This document shows, piece by piece, positions 56,146-64,000 of a stretch of DNA of 64,000 nucleotides. The position numbers were made by a program, and so were the translations under genes. The notes under the pieces are model-generated. The model was not told where the DNA came from and made no database searches. It saw only the letters and a list, made by a program, of their open reading frames with translations. This DNA comes from Gnetum montanum (lineage: Eukaryota > Streptophyta > Gnetopsida > Gnetales > Gnetaceae). Where the stretch lies: contig MNCI01014438.1 of the NCBI GenBank assembly GCA_015680685.1, forward strand, positions 414,238 to 478,237, in the 5' to 3' direction. Every line of letters starts with the position of its first letter. The first letter of the stretch is position 1.

Positions 56146-59100
56146 TCACATTTTAACGTTGGGAGTAGAGTTAGCGGGTATGATTCTATATTCAGCATCC
56201 CCTTTGCTAATCATGTTGAATGGTAATTCAGCCCAAGGGACGTCTCATGGAATTGTTTCTGCATTGGTGTTTTCCTGCACTTCTGCATGTATCATGGTTT
56301 CTATGTCAGTTGTGGTTTCTAAGTGAGGTTGCATATGTACAATGTCAGGCCCAGGTATTTCTATTTTCGGTGGGTTTTCTTCTATGTTTAAAGGATTATT
56401 GCCTACTAGTTGTCGTTCATTTACGTCATGCTATCTAGGCTCTTTGAGCTTAACCTCTGAGCCTTAGTCTGTGTCTATGTATGATGAGATGATGGGTGTA
56501 GTAGCCTTCCCGTGTATGATGATTTCACCACCTTCATAAGGTAGATGAATCTCTTGGTGTATAGGGGATGAGACTGCTTTCAGTTGGGCTAATAAGGGCC
56601 TTCCTAATATTAGGTTAAATCCTAACATCTCATCAATTACTATGAAGTTGACAAATGTGGGGAATTGGTCCCCTGCTATGAAGTCTAAGGTCACGGTGCC
56701 TTTGACTATCACGTGTGACCCACTGAATGATTTCAAGCATGTGGTGGCGGTTGGTCTGATTAGCTCTGTAAGCCCTAGTTGTTCGATGATGGGATATGGC
56801 ACTACGTTTGTGGCAGCTCCATCATCTACGTGGACCCTATGTATCTGGAATTGGTTTACTCTTATTGTTATAAACATATGGGTTGTTGTTATCTCCCCTG
56901 TTTTCTTATCCACCTTGATGTTATTGTTGTGGAAACTTAATGGTTTGGAAGTTGACCCTTGGGGCGAGTACATTACCGCATGAATCGAAGGTTCATTTGG
57001 AGGAAAGTCCTCGCTTACTGGGATAGATGTTAACATGCACACCAAAGCTTCGCGATGTGTTTGGGATGTTAAAACTAGGTCATATAAGCTTAGTGAAGTA
57101 TTCTTTTGTTTGAGTGCTTGTGTGACCTGTGTTAGGGTTGTTGCTAGGTCTTTAGTGTTGGGCACGTGTTTATCGGCAGTGACTTGGTCCATTGGGCCTA
57201 GCAGTTTTATTTTGTGGATCGTTGGTTTGTCATTTTTTTCGGAAATCGTTGATTTAGCTGTATCGTGTTTTCTGGATGGTTCACCCTCATGGCCTACGTT
57301 CAGTTTATCGTTAGGTGGGGTCATGGGTACTGCGTTTAGCGGGGTGGGTTTAGGTGGTCCTACAGCTAGCCGTTGATGCTCCTTCTCCAAGAGTTCACAT
57401 GTAAGCTTATCCGCTAAGTATTCTCATGTGTGGCATGGGGGTGGAGTTGGCCTTAGAGCCTCAGGCTATTTTGGGATTCGTACTACGTATGAAGTTGGGT
57501 GAGGTTGTGATTGAATGGTCGCATGTGGTTGAGCAAAAGGCTAGTTGGGCACCTTGATGACATAAGGGCTGGGTTTACTTTGTGTTTGCGAGGTAGAGGG
57601 TTGGTAATCATTAGGACTTTCAGGTATCCTAACGACGTATGGGGTTGGTTTAGGCCGAGGTTGGACCTCTGCTGTTGCAACGGCAAGCGGTACTCGGACT
57701 ATGTAAGGGGCAGGCCGAATAGAAGGTGTTTGTGAGTTTGCAGAAGTAGTGGCAGGAGGTATATGTACCACGTATGGTTTTTCGTGTGTCGGGGTGTTAG
57801 AAGTCGCTACGGCAGGGGGTACGTAGACAACATATGGCTGCTACGGGGCATATTATAACTGAGGTATGGATGTTGATGCAGTGGGAGGAATACGCACTAC
57901 AAATGGCTTGTTAGGAATTTTTTGCTCATGGTCAGACTAGACAGTGTTAATGCTAGGTGTTCCAGGTTCGTTATCTAGGTAGATTGTGTTAATAACGTAT
58001 GGTGCCTCTTTGGTATTCAGAGGGTCTTTATACACTCCCATGGCCTGGTTTTGCTGTTGGACCGGGTTGGCCTCATCAAACGTGATTTGACCTCCATCAG
58101 TCATTCGTTGTATGTCTTGTTTCAGGGTGAAATAGTAATCCGTACCATGCCCATTACGTTGGTGATAGTCGCAGAAGCGATCCATTCTAAAACCTTTTGG
58201 TACTGGGGGCTAATTCGGCATTGCTAAGCTTGGGTTCTAAACCAGTTGACAGAACCAATCATGTCTTTGGATAGCATCAGGGGATAATTGTTTGTGTTTC
58301 ATTAACCCAACCTTCAGGAGTTGGTCAAATAACTACGATGGCTTCATAGGTAGTGGTATGTATTGGGAAGGTTCTTTCCTCTTGAAGTTTCTTGTATAGT
58401 TTGGTGTTGGGTTTTGTGATGAGGATGACTCTGATGCGGTCACAGGAGTGGGTTTAGTGTAATTAGTAGGGGCAATGGGCGATTTGCTTTATTGTCCCAT
58501 GTTTTCTTGCTGTGTTTCTGCCAATGCTGTTATAGTTGTTTTAGCCTTTTCATTATCTTTTTTACTGTGTTGATTCTTAAAGGCTAAATACGCAGGATCG
58601 TGGCTATTTTGGGCCACCTCCTCTATGTTTTTAATCTGTACAAAGGCTTGATTGAGGTTACGTGCATTGAGGTAATATAACTTGGATTTGAAAAAGTCGT
58701 TGATAGACCCTTTTAGAATGGTGAGTAGATACGTCTGTGGGATCAGCTCATGGAGCTCATTGAGACCAGCACTCCACCTTTGGATGAATTTTTGTACGGG
58801 TTCCAGAGGTGCTTGTTTGACCTGTATAAGGCTATCAAGTGTCGCTTCAGGTTTCAAGTTATACTTGAACCTGGTAACGAATTGATGTAACAATTCCTCT
58901 AAGGAAAATATCGAGCTTCTTGATAAGGCTTGATACCAATCAAGTGCTTTCCCTGAGAGAGACATAGGGAACACTCGTAAAATGGCGTGTGGCCATGCCT
59001 GAAGTAATGCACATTCTAGTCTAAATGTTATAAGGTAAGCATTGGGGTCCATCTCCCCATTATATTTAGTTAGCATAGGCAATGATACACCTTTGGGTAA

Positions 59101-60333
59101 TGTTAGGGGCAGAACCAAAGAGCTGATGGGGTCATCGTGGTAAAAGTCCACTACCTTCAACTCTCCGTCGACGGCTGTCTTGAGGCGTTTGACCTCGTCA
59201 GTTAGTTCCTGCATTAGTTTCTTAGCATCCATCCAATCTTAAGCACTAGGTGAGGTGGCCGCTTGGGGATGTGGTACAGTGTATAGATTAGATTGTTGAA
59301 TAGTGGGTTGGAAGGCTGAAAGCTGTGTAGTTGGAGGTTGTACTTGTGGAATATTTATAGCAGGTGGTATCAAAGGCAGCACATTGTGGGCAAGGGGTTG
59401 CTATTGTTGTGGTTGTGTTTGGGGGATGTTGACTGGTGGAATTGTGTGAGGTGGTATGTTGTAGTGAGGGGGTTAATGTGGTTGAGCACCAATTGCTGCC
59501 CATTGCCCGGTCATGTTTTGTGTAGGAATCCCCTGAACTTGTTGAGTTACAATGGTAAAAGGGGCTCCGTGAGTTTGGACCCGAGGGATATAATGGGAAG
59601 ACGTAGATGTCGGTATCACATGCAGCATCCCGATCACATGGGGTGGGAAGGTCACTCTTACATTGTTTTGAGGGGGTTGCATTTGTAAGAACGGGGGTGC
59701 CGTAGCTACAGGAGGAATTGTGAGGGGAAGCATGTTGACTTGAACATCATTTGCTAGAGGAATGGGGATGAGAGCGGCTGCATCTTGTTGAGGCGCATGC
59801 GCATGCATGATGTTCAGTGGTTGGAGGGATGTAGTTTCGCCCGTGAATGGGTGAAACAATGGGTTTATATAAGTTTGTGGGCTAAGGGTGTGGTATGAGT
59901 CTTCATGCTTAGATTGGGTAGTGAACTCATCTTCCTCTTCCGGTTGAGGATTTACTACGGGTTGATCGAGCGACTGGCTCCTTTGCAGCAGGAGATGTGT
60001 GATGAGCTCAGAGTGAGGCTGTGGAAGAGGGATGATGTCGTATGGGGAAGGGATGAACTCTTGTCCTGCCCTATGGAAAATTTCATATTGCCTCTTTACT
60101 TCTATTTCGGCTTAGTCCACAGCTAGGTCGGCTTGTATTTTCACGCATATGAAGTTGTACTGGTCTTGAGTTATGATGTTAGATGATGGGTTCCTCCCTT
60201 GCAATCTAAGGGACCGACGAGGCCCCATTGTGGATTGTACCACAGGCTATTGGATCGTGGGCTGTTGGACAGCCATGGTGCCTATGATGTCGGTGACCTG
60301 AGTGGTTGTAGCGGTGGTGTTTACGATGTTCAT
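56146..60333 (-). pseudogene. gag: Gag-protease of element B
   Basis: The ATG at 60331-60333 (MNIVNTTATTTQVTDIIG) is followed by PRRSLRLQ and DQYNFICVKIQADL. A long Pro/Gln/Thr-rich region (59900-59290) precedes the Gag core at 59232-58489 (FYHDDPISSLVLPL, LTKYNGEMDPNAYLI, MSLSGKALDWYQALS, FIQRWSAGLNELHELI). A knuckle-like FCDYHQRNGHGTDYY (last Cys missing) is at about 58140-58180. Seven PYVVRIP-type repeats lie between 57905 and 57475. PR has VHVDDGAATNVVPYP near 56830 and LGFNLILGRPLLAQL near 56600. An acidic tail ends at TGA 56146-56148. Few stops and no obvious frameshift from the protease repeats to the end. Gag packages the RNA and PR matures the polyprotein. Confidence 0.85.
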
Positions 60334-61088
60334 GATGAATAGTTGAGGATGTGACACAGTGTAGGGATATGAAATTGATGCACTTAGTGTGGCATAAACC
60401 TATGTTGGTGACGCACGACGTATAGACTGGGTCTCAGCATATAGGCTTCAACGACCAGCGTATAATGACAGCGTAGACAATGTATAGGTATACAGCGTAT
60501 AGTGTCAGCGTAGAGAATATAAGGCGTAAAGCGTACAGCGTATACGCTAAGTAGCGTAGACAACATCTGTGTATAGCATAAACAGGGTTTACAGCGTACA
60601 GAATGTAGCATATACTGGACAGCAGCGTAGATGAGTCTACGGCATAGAGAGCGTAGCATAAACTGAACTGTAGAGACAAAGTCAGTGTACAGCATAGACA
60701 GGGTCTACAGCGTAGAGAGTGCAGCGTAAACTTAGCAGTCGTGTATATGTCAGCAGAATAAATAGGGTCTTGTTTGGAACGTAGGCAAAGTCTGCAGCAT
60801 AAAGTGTGCAGTGTATATTTGGCAGCATAGATGTTGGGGATTTTGCAGATAGAGTTAGCGTATGGTTAACAGCATAGACGCTAAGAGACTTGCAGATGAT
60901 AAGTTTTAAATGGAGCAGCATAGATGCTTAATAGCATAGACGCTCAATAGCGTAGACGCTGGATAGTTTGTAGACAGTTAGTTTTGAACTGAGTAGCATA
61001 AATGTTGGGAGGTTTGTAGAAAGGGTCAGCATATACTTGATAGAGTAGACGCTGGGAGTTCTGAAGCACACTATGTTTTATATAGAGT
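60334..61088 (-). repeat. Untranslated leader of B filled with AGCGTA words
   Basis: Between PBS and gag about forty copies of (A)GCGTA(T/G/A)AC, AGCATA and relatives occur (60420-61070). Reading frames here give Leu/Tyr-rich peptides (YAVYA, LYAVDPVYAV) that I treat as products of the repeat. Confidence 0.75.
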
Positions 61089-61105
61089 CCCTCCTTCTAG
61101 CGCCA
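61089..61105 (-). promoter_or_regulatory. Primer-binding site of B, tRNA-Asn type
   Basis: The minus strand reads TGGCGCTAGAAGGAGGG, starting five bases after the LTR end. Its complement CCCTCCTTCTAGCGCCA is, from memory, the 3' end of plant cytosolic tRNA-Asn(GUU) with CCA added; a 17-base exact match. Tat-lineage elements are known to use this primer. Confidence 0.8.
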
Positions 61106-61110
61106 ATTTT

Positions 61111-62216
61111 TGTACCGTCCAAAATCATCATTCTCCAGCTAGAAGGAAATAGGGACTTGCAGATATCTAGACACGTACAGAAGATCCTACCTTTGCTTGA
61201 GGGCAAGCTGGAATTAATGAAGGTAGAGTACCTTGAGTGGTCCACATGCTGATCAGGCAAGGATTTCCCCAAACGTACACCGAGGTGCTATACGCTAGGT
61301 TATACATGAATGGTGTAACAGGTGTAAAACAAAGCGTAAACAGTGTAACTGATGCAAACAGAGCGTAAACATAAAAGAGCGTAAACAGAATACATGCAAG
61401 AATTAATGCAAACTGTAATAGATTTTAGGAATAAAATGTAACAATGGTATTTCAAAATGAGAGTTACAATGCGCCGGTCTAACGTAGTTGTGGCTTTGAC
61501 ACAAGGCAGACGAAAAGCCTCAGTGGATGCAGGGATGACTATGGGCTGGTTCACACTATAGGCACAACGTAGAGGCTGTATGCTCAGCATACAAGGTTGT
61601 CTAGCATACAAGGTTCTGTGCTCTGGTTCTTAGCGTCTCTGCTTTTCTCTCTAGTTTGCTCTAAAAATTTGTCAACCTCCCCTTCTCTAATGAAAAATTG
61701 GGGTTTTTATACAGGTTTAGGGTGACACGTGGTGCATTGATCAGGTGTGAAAGAATAAAATTTACAAGTGTACAACATGTTACATCTGTTGGGTGTATAC
61801 GCTATATTAGGCGGGCGTAGACTATGGGCATATATGCTGGGCATATGCAAACTTGGGCGTATACGCTGTGGATGCTGGGCGTATACGCTAGGTGTATACG
61901 CTGATGGTTGCTGGGCAGATACACTGCAAATGTAATCTGTGGCATATATGCTGGGCGTATACGCTGTGAGTATCAGGCGTATATGCTGAGAATACATACT
62001 TAGTGTAAACTAAGTATTTTAAGCTCCGATGTTGCCAAATTAGATAGCAGATGTTGTCGTGGTCATCGATAGGTCCTGAGGAACTGCTCCTCGTTGAGTT
62101 TGACTTTGCTTGAAGCTGTTTGTGGGGTCCTCAAGCTTTAGTCATGCTGGGGAGCATCGTGACTTAGCTCAATTATTTTTGGAAAAGTACTAAGCTTGAA
62201 ATTTTGTGGTGTATCA
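61111..62216 (-). repeat. 5' LTR of element B
   Basis: On the minus strand it runs from TGATACACC (62216) to GGACGGTACA (61111). It pairs with 26796-27898. The U3 words (gggcgtatacgct, tgggcatatatgct, 61795-61985), CCACGTGTC (about 61725) and the TATA region (TGTATAAAAAC, about 61705) are kept. Confidence 0.9.
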
Positions 62217-64000
62217 ATTCCAGCTTATCAAGACCCTTACTGAGGAAATAAAACTCCTTAAGGCTATTGGGTCTGATACGGTACAAGTTATGGACTTCTA
62301 CTAGGACGATCTAATGAGCCTGATAATCCCTACACTAACATTACCCCTAGGTATGTCACTCCCCCATTTCATGAAATAGAATGGGGAGGAAGATCCCAAT
62401 TCATACCTTGTTATGTTTAGGTCTGAGTTCCTTCTTCTACAACAATGGCCACACATGATCATCTGTGTATTTGCCAAGTCTCTAATCGGAAAAGCCCTGA
62501 ACTGGTACCGCACCCTTCCATGCTACTCCATATCAACCCTAGAGGAGCTTCTGACCCATTTCGTGACATGTTTCAAGTACAACTTGAGATCAAAGTTCAC
62601 GCTGGATCATTTGATGAGTGTAAAACAAGACCTGTTGGAACCAGTCCAGAAGTTCATCCAATGCTAGACTGTGATCTTTAACAAAATCTGTGAGCCCATC
62701 ATGGAGGCCCATTTATTGGCCATCTTCAAGGATGTAGTAAATGACTTTATTAAGTCCAAGTTGTATTATCTTGCTCCGTGCATTGTCAGTCAATATTTCA
62801 CCTAGACTAAGAGCATACACGATGTGGCTAAGGCAAGCAAAGAGTCAGCCTATGTTGCATACAAGAACACCTTTGCGAACAAGGACAAGGGTAAGGCTGC
62901 TACACTCACAGTGGTCACTATGGAAAACAAGGCCAAACCCAAACCTAATAACAACAGTAACAAGAACAATAAGAAACTAGCCACACTTGTAGCTAACCCC
63001 ACGCCCAAACAGGGTAATGCACTATAGCCTCCTACATTTGCACCTGAGACATCTGCACCACCTAAACCAAACTTTGAGCGTAAAGATCACTCAAAGTATA
63101 CCCCACTGCCTGTTAAACCTTCAGATATTTTGAAGCAACTACTGGCGATAGGGTACATCCAACACAAGAGGATGTTGGAGGATGGGGCCAGGAAGCATCA
63201 AAAGTATTGTGAACTCCTTAGGAACCCCTCATTGACTTTGTCCACAAGCCCCTAGTTCCTAAGGGTTTCAAGCTAGAGCAGTTCTATGACTACCACCAAC
63301 AGTGTGGTCACGACACAGATTACTGCATGGCATTGAAGGATGACATCCAAAGGATGATCAATCAGGGAAAACTGGTGCTAGATGAAAGCAATCTAGTAAA
63401 TCCTGAGAATCAATCCTTACATGTCTACACTGACTCTCTCAATGCCAAAAACATCGATTACATTATCAACACCATCGGCGTTGATAGTAATCCTAGACCA
63501 CCCCAGCAGCTGTTTGTGGTCTGTATGCCTCAGCGTAGTGCACTAGCATCACCAACGGCTAATCAAAGTCTACGAAAACCTTTTCTTCAAAGAGTCCCTC
63601 CTTGGACATCTCCCCTTGTACCATCTATTCCCCGAGCATCCACCCCTGCACCAACTGTTAGTAGAACTACACCATCGCCTTGCACATTAACATAGTTAGC
63701 TCCATTTTTTATTAGGGGGCCAAACCATTCAATAGCCCCTGCCCCACATAAGATAGCCTTATAGCCTTCTCGTCCTAAGAAATGAGAAGTGTGCTTCACT
63801 GGTGAGATGTCAAGGGAAGATACTGGCCCAGGTACCTCCAAGACTACACTCTCATCCCCTGCATCTACGCCCTCATCACCTTAAAATGATGTTGCTACCC
63901 ATGCATAGTCTTCGCCACCTCGCCCAAGGGGACCTGAACCCAAACTTGAAACTATCCCCCCTTGGGAAATTCATCTTTTGTGATGAATAGAAGAGGAGAA
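62217..64000 (+). pseudogene. gag: Gag of element A, C-terminal part
   Basis: This resumes the gag cut at 26795: LIKTLTEEIKLL, then VMDFY near 62290, a Gag core in pieces (LIGKALNWYRTLP near 62480, FKYNLRSKFTLDHLM, DLLEPVQKFIQ), a Lys/Asn-rich stretch, and the knuckle YDYHQQCGHDTDYC near 63285-63330. Here the first Cys is Tyr but the last Cys, lost in B and C, is kept. PFLQRVP-type repeats lie near 63505-63715. It ends at the window edge, just before the protease, with EIHL-like text matching C near 41400. Many stops and shifts. Confidence 0.8.

Larger units (their letters stand above)
26796..62216 (-). mobile_element. Element B: complete Tat-like element (about 17.9 kb without C)
   Basis: The minus-strand element has both LTRs (1106 and 1103 bp), an exact tRNA-Asn-type PBS, gag-PR, INT/RT pol, three dyad arrays, PPT and a multi-exon gene on its opposite strand between PR and RT. 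It inserted in the gag of A and was itself interrupted by C at 36709-54206. Gag, pol and the antisense gene stay in frame over long distances but carry stops. The two LTRs agree at roughly nine positions in ten over the stretches I compared by eye, so the insertion is not recent. Confidence 0.9.
23344..64000 (+). mobile_element. Element A: plus-strand Tat-like element split by B
   Basis: The 5' LTR, PBS, leader and gag N-terminal part lie at 23344-26795. The gag continues at 62217 and runs to the end of the window near the start of the protease. The 35.4 kb between (26796-62216) is element B with C inside. The two gag halves join cleanly around a 5-bp near-duplication (ATTCT/ATTCC). Pol and the 3' LTR of A lie beyond the window. 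Confidence 0.85.

Noticed and set aside
56642-56983. Plus-strand open frames opposite gag-PR of B
   Set aside because: Shadow frames of the minus-strand protease and Gag.
60384-60921. Leu/Tyr/Val-rich open frames that look like membrane proteins
   Set aside because: They are translations of the AGCGTA word array in the leader of B.

Overview
The window looks like plant nuclear DNA made only of nested LTR retrotransposons. I found no host gene, tRNA, rRNA or prokaryotic gene. All recognisable proteins are Ty3/gypsy (Metaviridae) Gag, protease (PR), reverse transcriptase (RT), RNase H and integrase (INT). Two features point to the Tat lineage of plant elements: a second, archaeal-type RNase H between the first RNase H and INT, and a primer-binding site matching the 3' end of plant tRNA-Asn. 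The dense nesting suggests a large plant genome (gymnosperm, fern or similar), but the species cannot be told from the sequence.

Layout (element names are mine). G (+) 1-5956: degenerate pol 3' part plus 3' LTR, inserted in F. F (-) 5957-12157: PR, gag, PBS, 5' LTR. H (+) 12158-12751: scrap of a gag N-terminus lying between F and D. D (-) 12752-18622: 3' LTR, spacer, INT to RT. E (-) 18623-23343: 3' LTR, spacer, INT. A (+) 23344-26795, continuing at 62217-64000: 5' LTR, PBS, gag. B (-) 26796-62216: complete element inserted in the gag of A. C (+) 36709-54206: complete element inserted in B. The order D > E > A > B > C is a five-level nest. B without C is about 17.9 kb and C is 17.5 kb, both very long for Ty3/gypsy elements.

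B and C share an unusual plan: 5' LTR - PBS - gag-PR - about 5 kb holding a gene on the opposite strand - RT-RNaseH-aRNaseH-INT - spacer - PPT - 3' LTR. The antisense gene of B has its own TATA box and eight exons joined by GT-AG introns in consistent phase. Its 1,065-codon frame has no frameshift but eight in-frame stops, seven of them TAG. C carries a diverged homologue with the same exon plan; exon 2 is 450 nt in both. C itself sits in intron 5 of the B copy. I cannot assign the protein to a known family.

Three further patterns recur. (1) Degenerate arrays end in TTAAACTRGCA, preceded by a small dyad whose arms change together (GTC/GAC, ATC/GAT, GGTC/GACC, GGCC/GGCC); they bound the coding modules of nearly every element. 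(2) An imperfect inverted repeat of about 80 nt contains the polypurine tract and the first bases of the 3' LTR. (3) LTRs are filled with short self-complementary words based on AGCGTA, which decay to AGCATA or AGTGTA in the older elements. All elements carry stops or lost catalytic residues and are probably not autonomous now. LTR comparisons were made by eye; dating and family assignment need computation.
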